A program made the position numbers and the translations under genes. A stretch of DNA of 64,000 nt from positions 841,478 through 905,477 of the forward strand of contig JAJVDF010000019.1 of NCBI GenBank assembly GCA_022410635.1, read 5' to 3'. The stretch is from Tretioscincus oriximinensis. Its lineage: Eukaryota > Chordata > Lepidosauria > Squamata > Gymnophthalmidae. Of the stretch, positions 24,164 to 34,639 are shown one piece after another. Every line of letters begins with the position of its first letter. The stretch's first letter is position 1. The notes beneath the pieces are model-generated. The model was given only the letters and a program-made list of their open reading frames with translations, did not search any database and was not told the DNA's origin.

Positions 24164-24654
24164 ATATAAGTCTTTGCCTGTCTGTATCTTGCTCCCACAG
24201 TGGTCTGTTGGGTACTGCTGGGCTTTTTGATGCCATGGAATAACTGAAAGTGTGTAAGCAGTACGCCCAGTATTTGCACAGTGATTATTTTCAGGCGTGT
24301 TTTGTCCCTACGCTTGCATGGTAGTCATAATTTCCTATAAAGTGAACCCTGGTTGGGAGTTGATTTTTTTCAGAACAAGGGTAGTGGGATTGCATGGATC
24401 CATGAATCCCTAAGCATTGACTTACCTCTATTTTGAATTATCTTAAAAAACAGAATCACTGAGCTCAGAAATAGGGAACCACAAGAACATGGAGCACAGG
24501 AAACAACATGTTGCAATGTTGGAGAGCTTACAAACTTTCAACACATTTTTCAAGCATTTAGGGTGGCTTAACTTAAATAGCTAATTCATTAATTTAATCC
24601 ATTTCCCCTTTTTACTAGTCACCATTACCCAATAAATTTTACCCTCTTTCATAT

Positions 24655-24895
24655 AGGTTCATGGACACCAAGGGTATAAATCGGTACTAGGATGGGTGTT
24701 TGGATGTTGCCTCCGGGATGGAGCAGCAGGTAGTGCTCCTAAAATGCCATTTGCAGGGAATCATGAACTTCCTCTGTTCAGACTGCCCAGGTGCATTTGG
24801 TGGACCTCTGTGTCACACAGAATGCTGGACTAGATTGGCTCTGGCCCGATCCAATATGGCTCTTCTTATGATCTTATATATCATAGCCTGTATTA
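24655..24895 (+). repeat. CR1 3' UTR, truncated
   Basis: Reads 'ttcatggacaccaagggta', 'ggatgttgcctccgggatgg', 'ctgcccaggtgcatttggtg' and 'ctggactagattggctctgg', ending 'atggctcttcttatgatctta'. It is the same CR1 subtype as 56845-57250 and the reversed copy at 28133-28777. Confidence 0.8.
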
Positions 24896-25307
24896 CATAG
24901 GATATCCTTCCATCCTCTCAAAATCATCGAATGTACTAATAATGCTTTCACTTCGTTGTTCCAACTTTTATCTTCAAAATATTGAAATAACAATATGTCA
25001 ACCAACCATATTACATTTCTTCGTATAGTAACATTAATTACATTAATTGCATAATGACACTAATTATATTATTACATGTTTTAATGTATTTAGAAATACA
25101 TATTATTTTTTATTTCCTTGGGTTCAGGAGTTCACTGCGGAACTATATTCCCAGTTCAGTGTGCATGTGGACTCCAGAAATACATACTGTAAATGATGTC
25201 AATATAAGAACAGCTTCTTTTGTTTACACTTCTGAAATTGTCATGTGTTGCTCAGAGAGCAGAATGACAGCAAGTGGAGCCTTGTTTCCTCTTAAATTTG
25301 TAATTAA

Positions 25308-25558
25308 GAGCCAGTTGGGTGTAGTGGTTAGAGTGCTGGACTCGCACCTAGTAGTCTCCCAGTTCGATTCCCCACTCCTCCATGAAAAGCCAGCTGGGTG
25401 ATCTTGGGCCAGTCACAGTTCCTTGAACTCTCGCAGCCCCACTTATTTCACAGGGTGTCTGTTGTAGAAAAAGCAACAAAAGCTATGTGTGGCACCCTAT
25501 GGCTACCCTGAGACCTTCAGTTATAGGGCGGGATACAAGTACAAAATAAACAAAATAA
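25308..25558 (+). repeat. MIR-like tRNA SINE with L2-type tail
   Basis: The head has a pol III A box-like 'tagtggttagagtgctgg' and B box-like 'agttcgattcc'. The core reads 'gggtgatcttgggccagtca', and the 3' end has 'accctgagaccttcagttat' plus an A-rich tail. This is the common squamate SINE pattern: a tRNA promoter followed by a tail shared with L2, which supplies the reverse transcriptase. A short (GAT)n run follows the tail. Confidence 0.85.
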
Positions 25559-25790
25559 ATGATGATGATGATGGTGGTGGCATGAAACATCTGAGTGTTC
25601 TGATGATGCAAAATATACAGAAGTGCGCAGTCACCATATGTGCCTATCACACATGAATATGTTGGGATTACCTCAGACATTTGTGCAATCCCATAATTAT
25701 TTAGAGATATTTCTGAGTTTTGCAGGTTATCTGAATGCAACCAACATCTTGACCGCATTGGTAACCACCATAAACTTTATAGGACAATAA

Positions 25791-26398
25791 GTCCCTTCCA
25801 CACTAAAGGGTAAAACCTGAAATGGGGTTTTAACCCAGCATGAAGCAATCCCCTGTTCATTTAAATTACCTAAAAAGTTAAAGTGAAGCTAGTGAGAGGA
25901 GATTCATGAAGAACCAGGAAATTGCTAGTGCACATGTGAGCCAGCTACAATTTTGCAGTTGTGGCTGGCTGGCATCCTCTTGCCCTATTCAAACCCTGCA
26001 GGCAGGGCTCCAGGCAGCTTTCCGTTGGAGAGAGAGGTATTTTGGGNTGATGTTGAAAAACATCAGCAACCTCTTCCACAACAAAGGAGCCTTTTTCCAG
26101 GTGGAACCCAGTAGGATAATGAAAGCTGCCTTGCTCTGTATGGCTGAGGCACGAAGATGATCCTACTAACCCAGACCTGGGCAAGGGGCGGCCCGAGGGC
26201 CACATGCGGCCCTCCTACTGTCTCTGACCGGCCCGCCCCTCTTAGCTCAGAGTTATATACAGTATTGGGTAGAACTGAGTTAACTATATTAGTCCAGCCC
26301 TCTAAAACCACCCCAATTTTTCATGTGGCCCCTTGGGAAAAATTAATTGCCCACCCCTGTACTAACCCAATAAGAGAACCTTATCTGGAAGCAGCTAT
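25791..26398. mobile_element. MITE-C family element, interrupted by a hAT element
   Basis: Starts 'gtcccttccacactaaaggg' and ends 'ttatctggaagcagc'; the ends are imperfect inverted repeats (CTTCCACA / TGGAAG). Internal landmarks are 'gaaatggggttttaaccc', 'aggtggaacccagtaggata' and 'tgatcctactaaccca'. The same landmarks occur in order at 27976-28132 with 28778-28858, and at 43063-43461. A 188-bp hAT element splits it at 26172-26359. It is non-coding. Confidence 0.7.
26172..26359. mobile_element. hAT-like MITE with perfect 8-bp TSD
   Basis: Terminal repeats are CAGACCTGGGCAA on the left and TTGCCCACCCCTG on the right (the complement of CAGGGGTGGGCAA). It is flanked by TACTAACC at 26164-26171 and an identical TACTAACC at 26360-26367. 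CAG...CTG ends with an 8-bp duplication are diagnostic of hAT (Charlie-like). The interior contains 'gcggcccgagggccac'. It is nested in a MITE-C element, whose uninterrupted sequence at 43434 confirms the insertion point. Confidence 0.92.
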
Positions 26399-26399
26399 A

Positions 26400-27974
26400 G
26401 ATTAATTTGTCATGTTTTTGAGAAAATTATACTGGTAATTGTTAAAGAATGTAATCCTAATTTTTTATGTCTTTCTTTTATATAAAACAGCTGCAAAATT
26501 CTATTAATTATTTGAAATAAAAAAGCAAGAATAATTTAAATATTTAATACCTGGTAAAAAGTAGGGACAGGAAGGNCAAAATTCAGTGGCACTCATAATT
26601 TTCAATTCTGACATGAAAAAAAGAAGGAAAAGATTGTAAAAATTATGAACATAGCTGAGATTCTGCTCTGTAAACTGACCTCTTGGCCCACACCCACAGT
26701 AGTTCAATCCCACAAGTGAGGCTGTTTGTATGGCTATTTTGAGAAGCCAAAGAACCTGCATGCTAATATTGCTAACAGTCACGTATATCACATTCTATAA
26801 TTGAGGACAGCATAACGATCTGGCAGCATTTTTAGCATGATTATAATTCAACCAAACTCCCCCCCACCCAAACTATTTAACTGATTTATGTCAGGAAATA
26901 TTCAATCAATTTTCAAAAATAATGTATAACACAATTCCTGTTTTTATTTCAGCAATTTCCAGCAATAAATGGGTGCCACTTTTCAATATCCAATTTTTAC
27001 AGGGTTTAGACTGGTCTGATAAGTATTCATCCTTTCCTTTTGATTTTTTTTAAAAGAGACATGGTATTTGAAGTGCAGGATTCTAATAATACAGAAGAAT
27101 TAAACGGATCTTAACAAAAACAAAAACATACCAGTATATTTTACATAGGTTTTAATCAAAACAGGAATGTCCTAATAACCCTATTTTTCTTAAGGGCTTC
27201 ATATCCACAACTACAATTTCATACAAGACTGCTGGACCACATACAGTAAACTACAAAGTCTAGCAGACCTGGAAAAGAGCCAGATCCTACAAATAAGAAG
27301 GTTTTATTGCTGCCATAACAAGCAGGCAATCAGTAGGGACAAATTCAATGATGCTCCTCTTAAGATCAATTCTTGGTACTGATACTGTTTCTTTCTCTGT
27401 CCTGATGAATATTTGTTAAAAGAAGAGCAGCTGTTTGAGGATTCAAAAACACTGGATTTGATCATCATTGCCAGTTTAGAATAACTGGATTATAGGTTAC
27501 AAATGATGGGTTCAAGAGCTCATACTTGTATCAACTTCCTTGGGTCCCTATGTCCCTCGTCCAAATGCCAAAAATTCACTGAAAATGTCATGCTGTATGG
27601 TAGAAGTGAGACGGGAGTAAAGTGATCTACAATATGAGAAGTGGGCTTGGAGTTATTAGAATTTGCAAGAAAAAAGCATTTTAAATGGTGTATTAAAGAA
27701 AAATCTCAGCATATTATGCCTACATTATAAACGGCACCTCCTGAAATTTCCCTTTTAACACACCGATTAAAGATGCAGAATACCTATCTTGTTTTTTTCC
27801 TGATAAACNTAAGAGTGATGTAATTTTTATTTGATACAAAATTGGCATTTTTTTAAAAAAGAAGTGATATAAAAGTATAGTCACAGGTCTATTTTTAATC
27901 AAGATTATCTATCTATCATCTATCTAATATGATTCAAAAGTGATAACAGCATATGGTGGATTTGGAAGAAANTA
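26400..27974. other. Sequence without recognisable gene
   Basis: AT-rich unique sequence. A short (CTAT)n-like run lies near 27907-27925. No coding frame recognised. Confidence 0.4.
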
Positions 27975-27975
27975 C

Positions 27976-28858
27976 TACCCCCTTCACACTACAGCGTAAA
28001 AACTGAAATGGGGTTTAAATCTAGCATAACCCAATCAATCCCTCATACATTCATATTACCTTAAAGATGTATGTAGAGCGGGAGCTTTTTCTCAGGTGAA
28101 TACCAGGAGGACAGCGAAAGCTCTGTTGCCTTAAAAACATTAGAAGAGCCATACTGGATTGGGCTCAAACCCATNTAGTCCAGCATTGTCTCGCACAGAG
28201 GCCCACCAGATGCACCTGGGCATTCTGAACAGAGGAAAGCAAAATATGCAATTGTTCATGACTCCCTGCAAATGGTATTTCAGGNGTTCTGCCTGTTGCT
28301 CCATCCCGGAGGCAACATCCAGGCATTCATTCTAGTACCCATTTATACCCTGGTGTCCATAAACCTGTCTAGTCCTGTCTTGAAGCTATCCAGATTGTTA
28401 GCTACCACTACCTCTTCTGGAAATAAATTCCACAGGCCAATGACCCTCTGGGGGGGGGGGAACACTTTCCCTTGTCTGTTCTCACTAATCTACCCATCAG
28501 TTTCAAGGAGTGCCCTCTGGTCCTTGTGTTGTGTGATAGAGAAAACATTTTTCTCTATTCACCCTGTCCATCCCATGCACNATTTTGTAGACTTCAATCA
28601 GATCACTTCTCAAACATCACCTTTCGAGGCTGAAGAGGCCCAGACATTGCAGCCTGACTTCATAAGGGAGGTGCTCCAGACCCTTGACCATTTTTGTTGC
28701 CCTTTTCTGCAACAGCCTATCTAGATGTAGCGTGATGTCCACAACCTTAACACCTGGCAGGCAAGTTAGCACCCAGCAGGCCTTGTATGGTGGACGCTTC
28801 ATGATGCTCCTATCAACACAGTAGAACAACCTTATGTGGAAGCAGCCTAAAACTGAGT
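27976..28858. mobile_element. MITE-C family element split by a CR1 insertion
   Basis: The left part (27976-28132) has 'cttcacactacagcg', 'tgaaatggggtttaaa' and 'gaataccaggaggacagc'. The right part (28778-28858) has 'catgatgctcctatcaac' and 'ccttatgtggaagcagccta'. Together these are one MITE-C copy. The gap between them is the reversed CR1 at 28133-28777. Confidence 0.65.
28133..28777 (-). pseudogene. CR1 LINE 3' part (minus)
   Basis: A reversed CR1. The minus strand of the right-hand part reads RLLQKRATKMVKGLEHLPYEV followed by RLQCLGLFSLER, the CR1 ORF2 block after the RT core. To the left lies the ORF end and the CR1 3' UTR (complement of 'gcctctgtgcgagacaatgc..'), ending near 'attagaagagccatac'. 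The plus-strand 150-codon frame over this region is only its complement. It is 5'-truncated, frame-broken and nested in MITE-C. Confidence 0.8.
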
Positions 28859-28891
28859 CCATAATATCTAACATGGTCGTTTCATAGCATC

Positions 28892-29031
28892 TTAGTGACT
28901 AACAAAAAAGGTAGGTAGCATGAGCTTTTTATAGACAAGTCTGCATCTTCAGATACTAGGGGGACATGCTACTGAAGATGTAGACTTGTCTACAAAAGCT
29001 CATATTGTCTATCCTTTTCTTGTTAGTCTCA
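28892..29031. repeat. Palindromic repeat with 'gactaac..aagtctgcatcttcag' arms
   Basis: Left arm: 'gtgactaac..gagctttttatagacaagtctgcatcttcag'. Right arm: its near-complement, 'ctgaagatgtagacttgtct' then 'aaaagctcat..ttgttagtctca'. Arms are about 60-65 bp with a short spacer. The motif is related to 20672-20790 and 63886-64000, here present as an inverted pair. Confidence 0.65.
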
Positions 29032-29198
29032 CAGAGATGTCAAACTTGTGGCTCTCTAGATGTTCCTGAACCAGAACTCCCAGCATTCCATTCCACTCCC
29101 ANCACTGTAGCCCACTCTGCTAAATTAAATGAAATGTTGGGAGTTATAGCTCAGGAACATCTGAAGGGCCACCAATTTGATANCTCTACAGTGTTATA
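29032..29198. mobile_element. Palindromic hAT-like MITE
   Basis: Left arm 'agatgtcaaacttgtggc..ctagatgttcctga' and 'aactcccagcatt'; right arm 'aatgttgggagttatagctc', 'aggaacatctgaagggccac', 'aatttgata'. The pattern 'ccagatgtt..aactcccagcat' is a very common amniote hAT-type miniature element. Flanking octamers agree at only 5 of 8 bases, so the superfamily assignment rests on resemblance. Confidence 0.6.
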
Positions 29199-29460
29199 AG
29201 ACCCCTTGCTAGATATAGCATGTTGTAACCAGTGCTCCTGTCCCACATTCAAGGTCTACTCATATATATGCTTTTTAAATGATCTTCAGTCATGAAGTAT
29301 TGGACTAAAAACAAAAAAAAAAGTGTTGAACTGAACTGAAAACCATTTTTTTCTGATTTAGTTCTGTTCGTCAGGACTGAAGTGTTTTAATAGCACATGT
29401 GCAGCCATACTCTATATTAAAAATCCACTCATTGGAAAAAGATTGAAATGATAATTGAGG

Positions 29461-29545
29461 ACCTTTCTGCACCAAGTCTTATTCTAGGATATATCTCGGA
29501 ATGGGGATTTGCCAACAATAGCTGAACCTAAATGGGTCTGCTACA
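29461..29545. repeat. MITE-P fragment
   Basis: 'cttattctaggatatatctc..ggaatggggatttgcca' matches the left half of the MITE-P copy at 30761. The right half is absent. Confidence 0.35.
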
Positions 29546-29568
29546 GTTCGAATAGCATGAGATGTAAT

Positions 29569-30179
29569 TAGGGTTGCCATACGTCCTGGGAAGGCGGGAC
29601 AATCCCGGCTTTGGGGACTAAAATATAGTCCCCTTCGGGTTTTAAGATAAAATCCCGGATTTTTACATTCCCCGAAGCTGCATCAGGGAATGTAAAAATG
29701 CAGGATTTAAAAGACAAAGGAGCCGTCAGAGCTGACGGCTGCAGTCCGAGCAACGCTTTCCGGGGTNCTGGAAGGAACCTCAGAGTGTGCCGTAGCTGCT
29801 CCAATGCTGGAGGCGGGGTTTCGCGTCTGCTGTCAGGCAAAGCGCACCAACTCGCCTTCAGCAGAGGAAATACACTTGGGTTTGTGACAGGAGGACTGAT
29901 CTGTTCTCCTGTCACAAACCCAAGCATTTTTCCTCTGCTGGAGGTGAGTTGGCGCGCTTTGCCTGACAGCAGGCATGAAACCCCGCCTCCACCAGAGGAG
30001 CAGCTACGCACACACACGCACGCACACATGGATGCTTGTTGTGAGACAGCAGAAGAGAGGTTCTGCCTGTCTCACCATAAACATCCGTGTATGTGCGTGC
30101 ATGCGCGCGTGTGTTTGCATGCACGTGCACGCACATTCACCCCATCCTGGTTTTGGGCTGCCAAAATATGGCAACCCTA
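29569..30179. mobile_element. Double fold-back hAT-like element, copy 1
   Basis: Terminal inverted repeats are TAGGGTTGCCATACGTCC on the left and ATATGGCAACCCTA on the right. The interior has two adjacent palindromes: 29792-30007, whose arms are about 90-100 bp and meet at the hairpin 'gggtttgtgacaggag' / 'ctcctgtcacaaaccc', and about 30008-30112, in alternating purine-pyrimidine GT/CA/CG sequence. A smaller perfect hairpin 'gccgtcag/ctgacggc' lies to the left. Frames on both strands (up to 162 codons) arise from this symmetry and encode no known domain. A related, oppositely oriented copy with a good TSD is at 39289-39908. Confidence 0.85.
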
Positions 30180-30760
30180 TATGTGAGATCTCTGTTCCAA
30201 GATATATGCAAAAGTAAAACTCAGTCAAGAAAGTAAAACTCAGTCAACTGTGCCAAAATGGGACTGGGAAGGAGGGAGAACAGCACAGTAAAGCCCTATT
30301 CAGTTCCCTTTTCTCCAAACAGTTTTTTTCACCAGTTGGGACAGGAACAAAGTATCAATATCAAGTATTAAGATCTGAATGCCAAAAGAACTACCAGAAA
30401 GTTTGCTTAGATTCTGAATAAAAACTATTTTTATTTACTCAGTAAATTACTCGTTTAATATTCTGGATGAATTTTCAAGTATAGTTGATGAAACATTTTG
30501 TAGGTCAGTTTGTACACATTAGGAAGGCACCAAATCTAAATAATAAAAGTACACAAATACCTGACAATGATAAGCACAGTGAGACTAAGAAGAAGATAAA
30601 TCTCCTAACTTAACCCCTAAGAATTTGTCTTCAGCTACAGAATGCCTGTGGAACTGTTTTTTTTTCCTCATAATTCAAATGCTTTGTCTGAAACGCTATC
30701 ACTGAAAACAATTTACCGGTTCTTCTTTTTATGAAGACACAGACCAGAGTTATACATATA

Positions 30761-31154
30761 GGCCCCACCCACACAGAGCCTTATTCTGGGTCACATCTTG
30801 GGAAGGAGCTTGGCCATCCAGATATCAGTATAGACTATGGCAGGCCCCATTCAGGGCCTGCCATAGTCTACACTATAGGCTGACCAGATGATCCCTGGGG
30901 GGGGGGGGTGAAAACTCAGCTTTGGGATGCTTCCCATTTTTTTCTGAGGAAAATGTTTTTCAAAAAAAGATTTTTGCTGAGGAATTTTTTTTAAAAAAAA
31001 ATATTTTCCTCAGAAAAAAACGGGAAGCACCCCAAAATCAGGTTTTCAAACTCCACCCCCCCCCCAAAAAATGGGTCATCTGGTTAGCCTTATGTGGGTG
31101 GCAGGCTCCTATTCCAAGGGACAGCCAAGAATAAGGCTCCGTGTGGATGCAGCC
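30761..31154. mobile_element. MITE-P element split by an FB1 insertion
   Basis: Left end 'ccacacagagccttattctgg'-like; right end 'aataaggctccgtgtggatgcagcc' is its complement. The internal 'gcctgccatagtct' and 'gactatggcaggcc' form a second inverted pair. A possible 3-bp target duplication (ATA on both sides) is too short to prove the superfamily. FB1 copy B interrupts it at 30877-31090. Confidence 0.65.
30877..31090. mobile_element. FB1 fold-back element, copy B
   Basis: Starts AGGCTGACCAGATGATCCC and ends GGTCATCTGGTTAGCCT. Arms mirror each other ('ggatgcttcccatttttttc' / 'cgggaagcaccccaaaatc') around an A/T-rich loop. Nested in MITE-P, so it is the younger of the two. Confidence 0.8.
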
Positions 31155-31544
31155 ATACTGGGCTAAACCAGGAAAGTTGGATTAAAAGTATGTGTATGAC
31201 TCCAGCTAGAGAGGGAAAGGGTGTAAAAAAAGAGTCTAAAATATTCAGGTAAACGTGTATTACATGTAATAAGCTCTAAAGAATATCTAGTGGGAAGATA
31301 TCTATAAAGCCTCTTTTTAAAAAATGAAAAGAATATACTACTATAATTTTGGAACTGTCAGACAGAGTTCCACTGGGAAGTCTGAATCATATCTTAAAAC
31401 TACTGTAGTTATTTAAGAATATAGATATTAAAAATTGCTTCATCATTTCTTTGACAGAAAATAGGTCTATACACTTAATAGTCCNTCATGGCTGCATTCT
31501 TATGAATGCTGCAGTGATTTAATAGGGTTTGCTTCAAGTAAATA

Positions 31545-31614
31545 TACTGCTCAAAACAATTAGGGGAACACTTTAACATAACAGTGTAACAGTAAGTGTT
31601 CCCTTTGAGCAGTA
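31545..31614. mobile_element. Tc1/mariner-type mini-element (70 bp)
   Basis: TA target dinucleotides flank TACTGCTCAAAACAATTAGG on the left and CCCTTTGAGCAGTA on the right. 'TACTGCTCAAAA..AAGGGAACACT' is the terminal repeat of a well-known Tc1-like family of vertebrates. The interior, about 30 bp, is almost identical to that at 47778-47856, so both come from the same internally deleted ancestor. Confidence 0.8.
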
Positions 31615-31949
31615 TATAAGATTTCCATACTGTTTATTAAATACTTTTCAATTATTTCATTATTGCTCCCTCTTTCTACTCTCCTGCAAAGAAGACATAT
31701 TTCTGCAAGTCTGTTACTACTGTATTTCTTTGACTCTGAGTCTGCCAGGGGCAGAAACAAAAAAACCCAAATGGAAACTAAAAGAAAAAAAGAGCAGATG
31801 TGTACACTGAGCACTGTGCATGCACATTTTCTCTATACTTCTGAATATGTCAGACTGGTCATAAGGGCAATAAATTATTTTACTTCCAGCTAAAAAAGGA
31901 AGCTCCTAATGGCACCATTTTTCATTCCTTCTTCAATTATAAAAATTGT

Positions 31950-32161
31950 AGGCTCACCAGATGACCCCTTTTGAGGGGGGGGGTGGTTGGTGAAAACCTG
32001 TTTTGGGGGCGCCTCCCGTTTTTTTCTGAGGAAAAAAATAAAAAAACAAAAAAAGTTTTGTAAAAAAAACTTTTTTTGAAAAATATTTCCACAGAAAAAA
32101 CTGTGAGGCACCCCAAAACCGGGTTTTCAACCCCCCCCAAAAGGGGTCATCTGGTCAGCCT
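31950..32161. mobile_element. FB1 fold-back element, copy C
   Basis: Starts AGGCTCACCAGATGACCCC and ends GGGGTCATCTGGTCAGCCT. Arms include 'gcctcccgtttttttctgag' and 'gtgaggcaccccaaaaccgg'. The loop is A/T homopolymer. Confidence 0.8.
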
Positions 32162-32462
32162 ATGAAAATGTTTGAAGTTCTTGATTTTAAAGTCTGTAGT
32201 AGTTCTAAAATTTCATTTCTATAATCCATTAATTAACTAAATCTCTCTGGGTAAATTATCACAGAGAACTAGGAGAATGCAGCAGAAATCAGGCTAGGAT
32301 GTCTGAAATCAGGTGGTGATGATCCATGTCTGTCTTCCCCTCTGTTCAATAAATTTCTGTAGAATAAAATCATGGAGCTTCGGTGTTACATTTGCCCCTT
32401 GTCATGTTATGCCTAATATTACCCTCCAATTGAGAAGCTAATACATCTGCTTATGTTGATGT

Positions 32463-33629
32463 ATGTATAGATATTTTAACCATGTTATAAGAACATTTGA
32501 GAGAGCCCACCAGGCACCCTGGTTTAATGGGGAGCTGGGGGCAATGAAACGGGTGGGTCGACGTCTAGAGTGTAAGTGGAGGAAATCTCGATCCGAATCT
32601 GATCGAACACAGGTTAGAGCACATTATCGTGCCTACCGAGTGGCGGTGGAGACGGCGAAGAAGAATTACTTTTCCGCTTCCATTGCGTCCGCGAGTAGCC
32701 GTCCAGCTGAGCTGTTCCGAGTGGCCAGGGGATTATTGTCTGGCCACAAGGACACTGGGCAGTCTTTCACAGTGGCTCGCTGTGACAATTTTGCCAGGCA
32801 CTTTCAGGGTAAAGTCGCTCAGATTCGGACGGAATTGGACTCCANGTTGAGCAGTGATCGAAGGGAGGTGTCCAGTGCAACGTCTGGTCCTGTTGTATGG
32901 GATCAGTTTCGGTTGTTGGGTCCTGAGGAGGTNGACAAGCTGCTGATGGATGGGAGGCCTACCACCTGTCCCCTTGATCCTTGCCCCTCTTGGTTGGTTA
33001 AGGCCAGCAGGGGCGGTCTGGCCGGTTGGATCCAGGGAATTGTCAACGCCTCCTTGCGGGAGGGGGAGGTCCCGGTGGNTTTGAAAGAGGCGCTGATTCG
33101 CCCCCTCCTCAAGAGGGCTTCCCTGGATCTGGAGGTCCTGAATAACTACCGCCCGGTGGTGAATATACCATACCTGGGCAAGGTCTTGGAAAGGGTGGTG
33201 GCCGCCCAGCTGCAGGCTCGCTTGGAAGAAGCTGATTATCTAGATCCTTGTCAATCCGGCTTCAGGGGGGGGTTCGGCACCGAGACAGCCTTGGTCGCCC
33301 TGATGGATGACCTACTCCAGGAGAGAGACAGGGGCACTGGGTCCCTGTTGATACTCCTGGATCTCTCAGCGGCTTTNGATACCATCGACCATGGTATCCT
33401 TCTGGAGCNTCTTCGGGGGCTGGGACTGGGAGGTACTGTCCTGCAGTGGTTCTCTTCCTACCNCCGNGGACGACTCCAGAAGATAGCAATGGGGGACTGC
33501 GTATCAACACCCTGGGTGCTCTCGTGTGGAGTNCCTCAGGGTTCGATCCTGTCTCCCATGCTCTTTAACATCTACATGAAGCCGCTGGGTCATCAGGCGG
33601 TTTGGAGTAGGGTGCCATCAATATGCTGA
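32463..33629 (+). pseudogene. L2-type LINE ORF2, part 1 (RT fingers/palm)
   Basis: An open frame of 388 codons encoding the region after the endonuclease and the first part of the reverse transcriptase. Recognisable blocks: APWFN near the start (the linker after the endonuclease), LNNYRPV (RT motif 2 region), QSGFRGGFGTETALV, LLILLDLSAA.DTIDHG (motif A, the catalytic Asp in LDLSAA) and PQGSILSPMLFNIYM (motif B). The endonuclease domain is absent because the copy is 5'-truncated near 32490. The frame is lost between PLG and the catalytic YADD box by a small deletion near 33590, so no intact RT can be made. About 12 n bases fall in this half. The clade is L2 (CR1 superfamily) by motif spacing and tail; I am fairly sure. 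Confidence 0.9.
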
Positions 33630-34470
33630 TGACACCCAGCTCTATCTCGCCATGCCATCGGAATCAGGTGAGGCGGTGGCGGTGCTGGACCGCTGCCTGG
33701 AGGCGGTCAAGGGCTGGATGGGATCTAACAAANTGAGGCTGAACCCTGACAAGACGGAAGTGCTATTGGTTANGGGATCCCGTGTCCAGAAACTTGATAG
33801 ACTCCCTGTTCTTGACGGAGCAGGTTTNCTCCAGAAGGAACAGGTGTGTGATCTGNGTGTCCTTCTNGACTCGTCACTGTCACTNGAAGGTCAGGTGGCA
33901 GNGACAGCNAGAACNGCATTTTCCTACTTACGACTGGTCCGCCAGTTGCGGCCGNTCCTGGACAGGGGGTCTTTGGCCACGGTTCTTCATGNTCTGGTAA
34001 CCTCCAGATTAGACTACTGCAATGCACTCTACGTGGGGCTTCCCTTGAAGACGGTTCGGAGGCTGGAGCTAGTGCAGAATGCAGCAGCTCGTCTGCTGTC
34101 GGGTGTGTCTGGCCGGACGTCCATCACGCCGGTCCTCAAAGAACTGCACTGGCTACCTATTCGCTACCGAGCCCAANTCAAGGTGCTTATACTGACGTTT
34201 AAAGCCCTAAANGGTTTGGGTCCTGAATACTTGAGGGAACGCCTTTTCCCATATAGTCTCGCCCGGTCTCTGCGATCAGAAGGAGAGGGCCTTCTAGTCG
34301 TCCCCTCCTGCTCTAGGATAAGGGGGGCGGGGGCGCGGGGAAGAGCTTTCTTGGTGGTGGCCCCGATACTATGGAATGGCCTCCCCCCGGAAGCACGCCT
34401 GGCGCCATCTTTACAATCTTTTCGGCGCCTGGTAAAGACCTGTCTTTTCACCCGGGCCTTTTCGGGTTAG
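33595..34470 (+). pseudogene. L2-type LINE ORF2, part 2 (YADD box to C terminus)
   Basis: This continues the LINE in another frame. In the downstream frame QYADDTQLYLAM is read at 33619-33651, giving the catalytic YADD (33622-33633), which the upstream frame lacks. Then follow [65 protein letters not shown] and PILWNGLPPEARL, ending RAFSG with a stop at 34468-34470. This order is standard for the L2 thumb and C-terminal region. Nine or so n bases interrupt it. The end is shared with the truncated copy at 21950-22297. Confidence 0.9.
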
Positions 34471-34632
34471 CTCCCCCATCAGAGGACGACATTTTAAATT
34501 CTTGTGTTTCTTTTATGGTTTTAATGTTGTGAAGGTCATGACGACCTGAATTTTTAACTTTTGTAAGCCGCCCTGGACACCTTCGGGGGGAAGGGCGGGG
34601 TAAAAATCTTTAAATAAAATAAATAAAATAAA
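34471..34632 (+). repeat. L2-type LINE 3' UTR and tail
   Basis: A short 3' UTR ending in 'gtaagccgccctggacacct' and 'agggcggggtaaaaatc', then (TAAA)n. The same tail pattern, more diverged, ends the SINEs at 10.8, 20.5, 25.3, 48.6-49.0 kb and S1. That is consistent with those SINEs being moved by L2-type machinery. Confidence 0.85.
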
Positions 34633-34639
34633 AGACAAG

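Noticed and set aside
28272..28724. 150-codon plus-strand frame
   Set aside because: It is the complement of a minus-strand CR1 ORF2 fragment.
29568..30228. Several overlapping 70-160 codon frames on both strands
   Set aside because: They mirror each other because the element is palindromic and low in AT; no domain is seen. The same holds at 39217-39909.
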